Assembly (NCBI GenBank): GCA_963680875.1
Contig: OY804578.1
Location: forward strand, 102,019,689 to 102,083,688
Direction: 5' to 3'
DNA length: 64,000 nucleotides
From: Bathymodiolus brooksi
Lineage: Eukaryota; Mollusca; Bivalvia; Mytilida; Modiolidae
Numbering within the stretch: position 1 is the stretch's first letter; every line of letters begins with the position of its first letter. Shown piece by piece: positions 30,242 through 39,376 of this stretch. The position numbers and the translations under genes are program-made. The notes beneath the pieces are model-generated. The model had not been told where the DNA came from, did not search any database, and saw nothing but the letters and a program-made list of their open reading frames with translations.

Positions 30242-31897
30242 ATAGAGATATCCATAAAGGAACAGCATTGTTTACTAAATAGTAACGTTACAAACATCGT
30301 ATCTCAGCAAATAGAGATATATATAAAGGAACAGCATTGTTTACTAAATAGTAACGATACAAACATAGTATCTCAGCAAATAGAGATATCCATAAAGGAA
30401 CAGCATTGTTTACTAAACAATAACGATACAAACATAGTATCTCAACAAATAGAGATATCCATAAAGGAACAGCGTTCTTTACTAAACAGTAACGATACAA
30501 ACATAGAATCTCAACAAATAGAGATATCCATAAAGGAACAGCTTTCTTTACAAAACAATAACGATACAAACATAGTATCTCAACAAATAGAGATATCTAT
30601 AAGGGAACAGCGTTCTTTACTAAACAATAACGATACAAACATAGTATCTCAGCAAATAGAGATATCCATAAAGGAACAGCGTTCTTTACTAAACAATAAT
30701 GATACAAACATAGTATCTCAGCAAATAGAGATATCCATAAAGGAACAGCGTTCTTTACTAAACAGTAATGATACAAACATAGTATCTCAACAAATAGAGA
30801 TATCAATAAGGGAACAGCGTTCTTTACTAAACAATAATGATGCAAACATAGTATCTCAGCAAATAGAGATATCCATAAAGGAACAGCGTTCTTTACTAAA
30901 CAATAACAATACAAACATAGTATCTCAACAAATAGATATATCCATAAAGGAACAGTGTTCTTTACTAAACAGTAATGATACAAACATAGTATCTCAGCAT
31001 ATAGAGATATCCATAAAGGAACAGCATTGTTTACTAAATAGTAACGTTACAAACATAGTATCTCAGCAAATAGAGATATATATAAAGGAACAGCATTGTT
31101 TACTAAATAGTAACGATACAAACATAGTATCTCAGCAAATAGAGATATCCATAAAGGAACAGCATTGTTTACTAAACAATAACGATACAAACATAGTATC
31201 TCAACAAATAGAGATATCCATAAAGGAACAGCGTTCTTTACTAAACAGTAACGATACAAACATAGAATCTCAACAAATAGAGATATCCATAAAGGAACAG
31301 CTTTCTTTACTAAACAATAACGATACAAACATAGTATCTCAACAAATAGAGATATCTATAAGGGAACAGCGTTCTTTACTAAACAATAACGATACAAACA
31401 TAGTATCTCAGCAAATAGAGATATCCATAAAGGAACAGCATTGTTTACTAAATGGTAACGATACAAACATAGTATCTCAGCAAATAGAGATATCTATAAA
31501 GGAACAGCATCGTTTACTAAATAGTAACGACACAAACATAGTATCTCAGCAAATAGAGATATCCATAAAGGAACAGCATTGTTTACTAAACAATAACGAT
31601 ACAAACATAGTATCTCAGCAAATAGAGATATCCATAACGGAACTGTGTTCTTTACTAAACAGAAATGATACAAACATAGTATCTCAGCAAATAGAGATAT
31701 CCATAAAGGAACAGCATTGTTTACTAAATGGTAACGATACAAACATAGTATCTCAGCAAATAGAGATATCTATAAAGGAACAGCATCGTTTACTAAATAG
31801 TAACGATACAAACATAGTATCTCAGCAAATAGAGATATCCATAAAGGAACAGCATTGTTTACTAAACAATAACGATACAAACATAGTATCTCAGCAA
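30242..31897. repeat. 1,656-bp higher-order block in array B, second copy
   Basis: This is the second copy of the 24-unit block, with only scattered substitutions relative to the first (for example AGTAACGATAC for AGTAAAGATAC near 30,350). It runs to within 60 bp of the switch to the 68-bp subfamily. Confidence 0.83.
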
Positions 31898-31952
31898 ATA
31901 GAGATATCCATAAAGGAACAGCATGGTTTACTATACAGTGATGGTACACAAT

Positions 31953-32203
31953 AGTACCCTAGATAATAAAGATATCCATAAAGGAACAGCATGGTTTACT
32001 ATACAGTGATGGTACACAATAGTACCCTAGATAATAAAGATATCCATAAAGGAACAGCATGGTTTACTATACAGTGATGGTGCAAAATAGTACCCTAGAT
32101 AATAAAGATATCCATAAAGGAACAACATGGTTTACTATACAGTGATGGTACAAAATAGTACCCTAGATAATAAAGATATCCATAAAGGAACAGCATGGTT
32201 TAC
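31953..32203. repeat. 68-bp satellite units, subfamily C
   Basis: Nearly four units of 68 bp lie here: GCATGGTTTACTATACAG recurs at 31,921, 31,989, 32,057, 32,125 (as ACATGG) and 32,193. The unit reads AGTACCCTAGATAATAAAG, ATATCCATAAAGGAACAGC, ATGGTTTACTATACAGTG, ATGGTACACAAT. It is related to B (CCATAAAGGAACAGCAT) but has AGTACCCTAG like the A-type AGTACCTTAG, and is one base shorter. The length change closes the reading frame that was open across array B. The array stops abruptly at 32,203 against retroelement-derived sequence. Confidence 0.9.
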
Positions 32204-32204
32204 T

Positions 32205-32720
32205 TCACATGAAGTAAGAAAGAACCGAATTGTGATTAGGACAAACGGAACATATTCTTGTCATTTGTGGCAGATATCCCGTGTTGGTTAACCAAGTAAT
32301 TGTGACGACTGTAAAACTATTAGGACCCTTTGGTTCAGTAGCTTCCTTGGTAGCAGTAAGGAAATCATGATATGCACCACTAACTCTGGAACATCGTATC
32401 AACTGAGAGCTTTGTACTCACCATGCAGGTGCTGCTGGAATGTTGTTACATAACAATGGAAAGTGCACAATTGGAAGATTGAAATCATCTCTTCCGGGGA
32501 CAAAAATAGGGCATAGCAGGAAATTGCAAACATAGTACAGAAAAAAATGGGACAATATATGTGTTACCGCAATAACTGAGCTTTTTTGGCATCGTCGGAG
32601 ACAAAGACAATCAGGTAATTGATAACTTATTACATATACCTTCTGTTGAGATATGAATTGATTAATAATTAGAGCCCATAACAAATATTTCGGACAATTT
32701 ACCCATCCGATATTCATTTA
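32205..32720 (-). pseudogene. Retroelement C-terminal fragment (decayed) at the satellite edge
   Basis: Minus-strand frames contain NLPIVHFPLLCNNIPAAPAW and, in another frame, SRVSGAYHDFL. The corresponding DNA (CAGGTGCTGCTGGAATGTTG, GGTTCAGTAGCTTCCTTG) recurs at 38.9 and 50.2 kb. From memory, such sequence is the C-terminal part of a multicopy reverse-transcriptase-type ORF in mussels; this family assignment is from recall, not a search. The copy is frameshifted and truncated. Its boundary coincides with the end of the satellite at 32,203. Confidence 0.55.
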
Positions 32721-33250
32721 AATATGAATATCAACGATAATGAAATTTTTTCGTTGTTAATTGGTTCGAAGTCGCTGCATTTTACATATTTAAGATACCT
32801 CAATAGGTACCTTAGATTTAAGTGAAAACTTAAATGTATATTTATTTAAAGGAGCTTTACGCATAAGTGGGATAGGTGGAGCTATTTAAAACTAAGATTT
32901 TGCAAAGGAAATTCTTAGCTTAAGCAGTTTTATGCATACCACTTAAGTAAAACGGGCGGAGTTACCCTAACTTAAGTGTTTTCTAAGGAAAATCTAACTT
33001 AAGTAGCTTTATGCATATGGGCCTTGGAAATCACTGCGTATACCATTTACAATTAATCAACGTCTCTTTCATATTTCTGTATATCCATATTATTTCGTTT
33101 TTAATTCAAATACAATATTTATTGCTTATTACTTAACCAAATAAAGCTAAAAGGAACCAAAAGAATACAAACGCCAAGCTTATTTTCAAGAATGATCACA
33201 ATTTCTCTATCAGAGTTATCGTTCTTTGCTCTGACATCAAGATATGAAAA
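32721..33250. other. Non-coding DNA with repeated ACTTAAGT-type palindromes
   Basis: No gene is visible. Between 32,810 and 33,020 the palindromic words CTTAAG or TTTAAGT recur, and two similar segments (AGGAAATTCTTAGCTTAAGC with TTTTATGCATAC, and AGGAAAATCTAACTTAAGT with CTTTATGCATAT) lie about 75 bp apart. This suggests a degenerate small foldback element, but I cannot place its ends. Confidence 0.35.
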
Positions 33251-33269
33251 GCATTAAAATCCGTGATAA

Positions 33270-33477
33270 CTATAAGATAAATAGATAAATGTTTGAAGTT
33301 TGAGAGGATACTGCAATTTGTGAGTATATAGTTTGAATGAATGTCGTTTTAGTTTTACAAGAAACTTGCTTTGAGACTGCTTGAGAAAGAGGTTGATGTG
33401 AGGGCATGGAACGATAACCATGATAAAGATTGCAACGATCACAACTGTTGCATTTTGGGTAATGTTCATAGACATAG
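33270..33477 (-). CDS. Possible terminal exon of an unknown gene (tentative)
   Basis: On the minus strand a good acceptor (TTCCTTGTCGTTAG) precedes a 208-nt stretch that is open to a TAG at 33,270-33,272. It encodes about 68 residues starting YVYEHYPKCNSCDRC, with a CxxCxxC cluster followed by a Ser/Gln/Thr-rich tail. An overlapping frame is open as well and encodes a hydrophobic stretch, which weakens the case. I recognise no family and see no convincing partner exon. Treat as a hypothesis only. Confidence 0.18.
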
Positions 33478-33910
33478 CTAACGACAAGGAAGTAATACTT
33501 ATTTAAATTTTCCACTTCTTATGCAATCCATTATTCACTACTGATTTCAAACTTATTTATATCTAAGCGCATTGGGAAATTCCAAGAAATAATTCCTTAT
33601 TCCTGATTTTGGTTTTACTTACAGGTAAGCTGATTTCTGCATTTAACTTTAATTCTATATATATATTCAAAATACAGTGTAATGTAAAATTAAATGAATA
33701 CATGTCTAAATGTACTGTGTCATATATCAACACAACATATGTAAAATACTAAACAAATAGTGAAAGTAAATAGAACAACGAAAATAAGTATGTACTTTAG
33801 ATGTAGAGAGGAAAACAATATAAACATTCCCACTCCATGTACAAGTCGAGCATCTCGAAGTCAGTTTGAAGAATTTGAAATAATGTATATACATGTAAAC
33901 ACAATACACA

Positions 33911-34026
33911 ATTCGACAATCAGGCAAGGGAAAATATGTATTCTATCCGTTTCCGCAAAAGATACACGATTCGACAATTAGGCAAGGGAAGATGTTTATT
34001 CTATCCATTTCCGCAAATGACCATAT
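33911..34026. repeat. Two-copy 58-bp tandem repeat
   Basis: ATTCGACAATCAGGCAAGGG followed by AAAATATGTATTCTATCCG starts at 33,911. A slightly diverged copy starts at 33,969 (ATTCGACAATTAGGCAAGGG). The region 33,480-34,560 otherwise shows no gene; it is AT-rich upstream sequence or intron of the LRR gene. Confidence 0.8.
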
Positions 34027-34570
34027 GATCAAACGAACTCCAAAAAAGAAAAGAAAATAAACATGGAATGAAAGCACTATTATCCGTTGCTGCTTGACAG
34101 ATATTCACTTATCATGACAAATACATAATATTTTAATATTTTGAAGAGATGCTGCAGGGTCTACTCATAAAAACCAATAATTACACTTATTCAGTCTATA
34201 CTCCAATGAAATCAAATATGCATTCTAAAAGAACGATTTCAATAAATAAGATACATGAAATAACATACATTTAAAACTGACTAATAATAGAAAGGTTCAG
34301 AAACAGCCTTTTATTGTTGTTGGTCACCTCTCAGTCATCATCAGGTTGCCAAGTACGAGTTGGGAGCATGCGTAAAGTGCTCTACTTAATCTTTTAGGGT
34401 TGTTTTTTTATTATTATTTGCTTTACTTTTGTGTGTGTACTCCTTTTACACTTTTTTGTCGGAACACTACATTGAACAAGAATTATATTTTCATTTTGTA
34501 GGAAATAAATGTACTAGGAAATACCAGTGAAAATGCAAACTATCTAAACATTGAAGTTAAATTGTGGAAA

Positions 34571-36080
34571 ATGACGACCATGATTGTCAGCCAAGTCAGT
34601 GTAGTGGTTGTCGCTGTGACCTTCTTTTCTGCACAATGTACTCCAGTACCACACGCTTCGGCCTGTGATGTATGCTATTGTGGAAAGAAACACGAGGTTG
34701 ATTGTTCTAGATTGAATTTAACGGAAATTCCCATGCTTCCAAAGGATACACAGTACTTAATTTTCAACGGCAATAATCTGAGAGGTTTGTCCCTGAGTGT
34801 TTTACTAAATGTGTCATCTAATATTAAGCAAATGTTCTTCGGTAACTGTAAAATTCAAACAATAGCAAATGAAAATATATTTAAGAATTTTCCAAAGTTA
34901 ACAACTTTTGCTATCAAGAGTAACACTTTTAATGAATCATCATTCAAAAACCTTTTAAAGAGTGTACAATTATCTAAAATTATTTCTTTAGATATATCAG
35001 GTAATAATATGAATAAGATTTCACAATCCTTAAACTTCTCGATGTTGGACAGATTGAAAATAATCTTAATGAATGACTGCAACATCATTTCATTAGCGTC
35101 TATATTCAGAACAAATAAAAAACGCAGCTTCAAACAAATGGAATTTAAACGGAATTGAATTGACGAAATACCCGTGTACGTATTTCAAAAATATGGAATG
35201 TACTACAATAAACTAAGACTTCTGAAGCTCTCTTCAAATCCAATTACCAAAATAGTACCGAACACCTTTGCGGGGCTGGCGTATTTACGAAGACTAATGT
35301 TGAGCAACATAAATGCAAAAGGATCAGATTTCAAAGGAATTAATTGTTCGACATTGGAATTTTTAGATATAAGTAATTCTACATCTTTTAGTTTTCGACC
35401 ACCAATGGACTATAAAGATGTATTTAAACTAACACCAAACATAGTCACGCTGAACATATCAAGAACGGACTTCTCGAATTGGACAAATTCTGATCTTTAT
35501 CATTTATTATCACCAATGAAAAAGCTCGAAGCATTGGCTTTATCAAAAACATCATTGACTTTCATTCCAAATACCGCACTGCAAAGCTTACGCAAGTTGC
35601 ACACTTTGGACATTTCAAGGAATTCGATTATTGACTGGGATCTCGATTGCTTCAGGAACATGTCATCTACTTTTACAAAACTATATTTAGATAGAAACTT
35701 AATTACAATAATAAACGAAAATTTATTTCCGTCCGAATTCTTACAAGACTTGGGAAAAACTCCATTTATGCGAAAATAAATTTCATTGTAATTGCTCAAT
35801 GCATTGGTTTCGTCATTGGATGAAGGATAATTACGGAAAACTAGATGCTCTTGATTATGAAAAACATTTTATATATCAATGTTCAGCACCACCTGATCTG
35901 AACAACACGTTATTAGTGGATTACGACCCAACTTACGAACATTGTAATGGTCCTTCAACAGCTGAGATAATCTCAATAACATTAAGCAGTTTCTTGTTTA
36001 TTTTAATCATCACTCTTCTCGTGTTAGACAAATTATATAAATATCGCAAGAGTAAAGACTATGAGGAACTACAATTCTAA
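34571..36080 (+). pseudogene. Leucine-rich-repeat type I membrane protein, disrupted by a stop and a frameshift
   Basis: The region reads as one exon for a protein of about 502 codons, interrupted twice. ATG at 34,571 starts a hydrophobic signal peptide (residues 5-22), then an LRRNT cysteine cap (C32, C35, C37, C45; CDVCYCGKKHEVDC), several leucine-rich repeats, an LRRCT cap (KFHCNCSMHWF with later QCSAPP and EHC near 35,880-35,945), a transmembrane segment (IISITLSSFLFILIITLLVL, about 35,968-36,027) and a short tail YKYRKSKDYEELQF. There is no TIR or kinase domain. A TGA at 35,156-35,158 interrupts an LRR between FKRN and IDEIPVYVF in the same frame. One extra A in the A-run at 35,755-35,759 shifts the frame before LHLCENKFHCNC. 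A splice acceptor (TTTTCATTTTGTAG, AG at 34,500-34,501) suggests an upstream 5'UTR exon. Such receptors bind extracellular ligands; a specific role is not inferable. Since there are only two lesions, sequencing error or a young pseudogene are both possible. Confidence 0.85.
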
Positions 36081-36440
36081 GAAATGACAATGTTTTAAAC
36101 AAGACATATTTTGACTATTATTTTGTATGAAGTGTTATGATCTTCAATTATTTTTGTACATACTATCACTTAATGTTTTATAAATAATCGTCTCGATGAC
36201 GACTGACAGACTAGATTTAGGTGTTATACATTTGGAATGTTTCTTTCATTTTCTTAGATTCATTGTTAAAGGAAGACGATGCCCATTACATTAACTCCAT
36301 CAGACCATATCAGTACAACAACAACTAGATAATATGTGTATAACCAATTTTAGATTACACTACATTCTTAATAAGGATTTAGACACGCCAAAATCAAAAT
36401 CATGAATATCTTGTTGTAACAAATTAACATTCACTTGCAG
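36081..36440. other. 3' flank of the LRR gene, no gene seen
   Basis: This AT-rich sequence follows the TAA at 36,078-36,080. There is no exact AATAAA; ATAAATAATC near 36,181 is the nearest candidate for a weak polyadenylation signal. Nothing else is recognisable. Confidence 0.4.
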
Positions 36441-36444
36441 TCTT

Positions 36445-36625
36445 GGTTATGGTTTCAACAATACTTCAGTTATATCGTGGCCGTCAGTTTTATTGGTGGA
36501 GGAAACCGAAGTAACAAGAGAAAACCACCTACCTGTCGCAAGTCACTGACAAACTTTATCACATGATGTTATATTGAGTACGCATCGCCTTGAGCGAGAT
36601 TCGAACTAACAATTTAGTGACGATA
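36445..36625 (-). mobile_element. SINE-like dispersed repeat, copy 1
   Basis: This contains GTGGAGGAAACCGAAGTAAC, GAGAAAACCACCTACCTGTC and, at the far end, GAGATTCGAACTAAC. It parallels copy 2 directly to its right (similar landmarks about 195 bp apart). Read on the minus strand, the RNA polymerase III B-box-like GTTCGAATC would lie upstream of the conserved GGTTTTCTC core, as in a tRNA-derived SINE. I recall this core as very common in molluscan DNA. No convincing A box is visible, so the copy is 5'-truncated or decayed. Confidence 0.5.
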
Positions 36626-36639
36626 GGTTTGGTTTATGA

Positions 36640-36815
36640 TTTTTAACGCCACTTTCAACAATATTTCAGTTATGGCAGTCAGTTTTATTTGTGGAGGAAA
36701 TCGGAGTACCCGGAGAAAACCACCGACCTGTCACAACTCACTGACAAACTTGATTACATAATGTTGTATCGAGTACACCTCACCATGAACGGGGTTCGAA
36801 CTCACAACTTTTAGT
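36640..36815 (-). mobile_element. SINE-like dispersed repeat, copy 2
   Basis: This copy is better preserved: GTGGAGGAAATCGGAGTACC, CGGAGAAAACCACCGACCTG, and GGGGTTCGAACTCAC near 36,799. On the minus strand GAGTTCGAACCCC fits the B-box core GTTCGANNC, followed by the GGTGGTTTTCTCCGGGTACT core and a tail ending CTGAAATATTGTTGAAAG, TGGCGTTAAAAATCA. Two same-orientation copies side by side suggest tandem insertion or local duplication. Confidence 0.55.
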
Positions 36816-37275
36816 ATTAATAGGCACTGATTGCACAGGTAGTTGTAGATTTAACTACCATACGATCACGACCACGCACGAAGGCCCCTTTAAATCAGGA
36901 AATGTCACATAGATAATTAAACCAAATACAAATATATTAAAATCTAATTTATTGAGTATAAGACTATGTATATATTTAGTATAACAAAACAATTAGTTCT
37001 TGATTAAAAATAAATATTATATATAAATGTAGTACATATTAATTCTTTCTTTCTAGCTGTATTGATTGATTGCTTCACAATTTATGTATTCTTACTAAAT
37101 ATTGCACGACACCCACAGCTGAATTTCAATAATTTACCTCTTTGCATTTCAAGTCCGATTTTATACGACCGAATAAATCGTGACACATCTGTAAGTATTA
37201 ACTATAGAAACTGGGTCGATGCGAGAGATTGGAAGAAAGGAGAACTATGTGAAAGCTTCAAATATTATAATATCC
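36816..37275. other. AT-rich DNA, no gene recognised
   Basis: An open frame of 122 codons (37,062-37,430, +) runs into the adjoining MITE, has no recognisable domain, and looks like chance. Nothing else is seen. Confidence 0.4.
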
Positions 37276-37512
37276 AAACAGGTCACAGGCGCTCGTGGCA
37301 CGGACCACCCCCCCTTTGTTCTAACTTTCTGTTTACAAATTTATTTTCAATAAAATGTCTTTATTTCTTTATTAATTCATCTCTTTTTCCTTATTTCAAC
37401 TTGTTCGTGTCAATATTAGTATCTATATAGGGTCGACACATGCAATTTAATGTTAACATAAGATTGTATGAATATTGACACAAACCATGCCACGAGCGCC
37501 TGTGAAACAGGT
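37276..37512. mobile_element. hAT-type MITE with perfect 8-bp target duplication
   Basis: Terminal inverted repeats of 20 bp (CACAGGCGCTCGTGGCACGG at 37,284-37,303; its inverse with one mismatch at 37,485-37,504) bound a 221-bp element. It is flanked by identical 8-bp direct repeats AAACAGGT at 37,276-37,283 and 37,505-37,512. An inner inverted pair (GTGTCAATATTA near 37,407 and AATATTGACAC near 37,471) adds hairpin potential. The 8-bp target duplication is the hallmark of hAT transposons; there is no transposase inside, so it is non-autonomous. Confidence 0.85.
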
Positions 37513-38470
37513 AGCAAAATAGAAATGCATAAAGATGCAAATCTTTTAGTATAAACATATTTTATTAATTAATTAAATATTACACATTATGATAATGCAC
37601 ATATAAATTAAATAGACATTTAAATTAATCAATCGGATTCAGAAACAAGTGGTTATACTTATATGAATCCGTATTCCTATTTGCAAATCTTTTGACAAAA
37701 GGCCGTGATTTCCTAACATATAAAAACATATTGCTATTTTCAAACATGTTCTTTTAAAAATATATTAAAGATTCAAATAGAATTAAAACTGTCTGAAATG
37801 ATTCAAAGAACCAACACCCATCTCAAAAAAGTATTTATTTTCCTTTCTTTTCTTTCATATATTGTCTCTACCTATAATTTTGTATATAATCGTTATGTGT
37901 TTATGTTCATGCATACTATATCATTTCATTTGCACATGCTAACATATAGTGTAAATTATTGTATTCGGGAGAAGACTAATAAGTTGTAAAAAAACTTATA
38001 CTTAACAAATAAAAGATGCTTAAGCTAAAATTAAATACAATTTATGCATACATTGTATCTTTATTGATGCATAATTTTACCCCAAAGGGACTGAAGGCAT
38101 ATATATACAACACAATATAATTCAATACAAATATACAATTAAAAAACCTAAGGTTAAAGAGAAAGGCAAGAACAAAGTGTTATGCACATGTCGGGTCCAC
38201 TTTCCTCAATGGCCAAGACTTTTTAACAAAACGGACAACGAATTGCGGAAGTTTTTTCGATGACAACATTATCACTATTTTATTAAAATGTTTCAATTCT
38301 GTACAATTTTTTCACTTTTAACAAATAATGCATTTCTAAGGGCCAAATTCATGGGATAATTAAAAGAGAAACGATCGATTTTATCTTCCATTTCATGTAA
38401 TTTATAGTAATAATTATGAAGTATCACACAAAATATATTCAATCAACTTAACATAAAATTATTTATTATC
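37513..38470. other. AT-rich non-coding DNA
   Basis: No gene, RNA or repeat with clear ends is visible. A 63-codon open frame at 37,798-37,989 has no recognisable features and is probably chance. Confidence 0.4.
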
Positions 38471-38477
38471 AATTATT

Positions 38478-39030
38478 TGTTCTAAGAAGAGTTTGAAGAT
38501 GCCAAAGAGGTAATCAGTATCCGTAATTCGAAGAAAGATAGACAACATAATGGCCAAAAGAAAAAGAACAAAATGACAAACAACGATCTACAAATAACAG
38601 GAAACTAAAGAACGAGCAACACGAACCCCACTAAAAACTCAGGTGCTCCGGAATGGTAGACAGTTCCTGCTTCACTAGTAGCACTAGTCGTGGTACTCTG
38701 GCTACAAACCCGGTGATAAGTCATGCATGAGGCAAAGTGGAACATATCCGTGGTCATTTTTGACACAGATATTCCATAGCGGTCAACAAAGTCATGGTGA
38801 CGATCGGAAAACTTTCGAAGTGATGACTTCAACTTAATGACCAATTAGAACCCTTGGTTAAGAAGCTTCCTTGTTAGCAACAACCATATGTCAAGGAAAT
38901 CCTGGTAGAATCCACAAGCTCTGAATTATCGGATCAACTGAGAGATATATACTGCATATGCAGGTGCTGCTGGAATGTTGCTACATATAAATGGAAAGTT
39001 CACAATGGGAAAATTAAAAGATTTTGGGGT
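38478..39030 (-). pseudogene. Retroelement ORF fragment, copy at 38.5 kb
   Basis: On the minus strand, 38,605-38,844 encodes KLKSSLRKFSDRHHDFVDRY, then GISVSKMTTDMF, ending in VYHSGAPEFLVGFVLL. The 50.1-kb copy has the matching KLKSSLR and DRYGISVSQMTTNMF. The DNA homology begins at GAAGAGTTTGAAGATGCC and ends near GGAAAGTTCACAATGGG. It contains CAGGTGCTGCTGGAATGTTG, also seen at 32.4 kb. I recall this as the 3' part of a multicopy mussel retroelement ORF; the class is not settled. This copy is frame-broken. Confidence 0.6.
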
Positions 39031-39181
39031 CGAAAAGCAGAAACATTCATCAGACTATAATGACTATAATATTATTTACTGGTTATAATCGTGTTATGTC
39101 GTAGTGAGATTATGTGCTTAGTAAAATATATAGTGCGATCCTATGGTACAACCCTACATGCAACATTGAGATAATTCAATT

Positions 39182-39376
39182 TCAATAGCGAAATTGATTT
39201 TGAGTTGTCGGTTCTTGCTTGGTATTTGTTGGATAATACGACGATTTCACAATTTCTTCGTATGATGGCAGTGGACCTGACTCTGGTGAGTTTGAATCAG
39301 AGACACTTCTGTATGACGGAGGCTGTTGACCGTATCCTGGATTTTCTATCCCTGTAATTTCATGTGGTTCTACAAT
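39182..39376 (-). CDS. PY-motif membrane protein, terminal exon
   Basis: On the minus strand TTATTATTTTAG (acceptor, AG at 39,377-39,378) is followed by 195 nt open in phase 0 to a TGA at 39,182-39,184. It reads IVEPHEITGIENPGYGQQ, PPSYRSVSDSNSPESGP, LPSYEEIVKSSYYPTN and ends QNQFRY. The low-complexity, Pro/Ser/Tyr-rich composition with two WW-ligand motifs is typical of a cytoplasmic tail and unlike the AT-rich surroundings. Confidence 0.8.
   Translation of the reverse strand: MVEPHEITGIENPGYGQQPPSYRSVSDSNSPESGPLPSYEEIVKSSYYPTNTKQEPTTQNQFRY

Larger units (their letters stand above)
26041..31952. repeat. 69-bp satellite array, subfamily B
   Basis: This array has about 86 head-to-tail units of 69 bp, typically ATCTCAACAAATAGAGATAT, CCATAAAGGAACAGCATTG, TTTACTAAACAATAACG and ATACAAACATAGT. 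Unit length, order of landmarks and many bases (AATAGAGATAT, TTGTTTAC, ATACAAACATAGTA) match subfamily A, so both derive from one ancestral 69-bp unit. B differs by the CCATAAAGGAACAGC block and the AACAATAACG block. Two common versions (CAGCATTGTTTAC and CAGCGTTCTTTAC) are interleaved. From 28,313 to 31,954 one plus-strand frame is open for 1,213 codons, but it begins at GTG and contains no ATG, so I treat it as a by-product of the unit. Confidence 0.96.

Noticed and set aside
1..32203. CRISPR-like direct repeats
   Set aside because: The units are contiguous with no unique spacers, and the genome is eukaryotic.
35156..35158. TGA in the LRR gene read as selenocysteine
   Set aside because: It sits at a variable LRR position, the family is not a selenoprotein family, and a separate frameshift also breaks the gene.
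36640..36815. tRNA gene
   Set aside because: Only a B-box-like motif is present; no A box, acceptor stem or cloverleaf can be drawn.
37062..37430. 122-codon plus-strand frame
   Set aside because: Runs into a hAT MITE, has no recognisable domain and no splice or promoter support.
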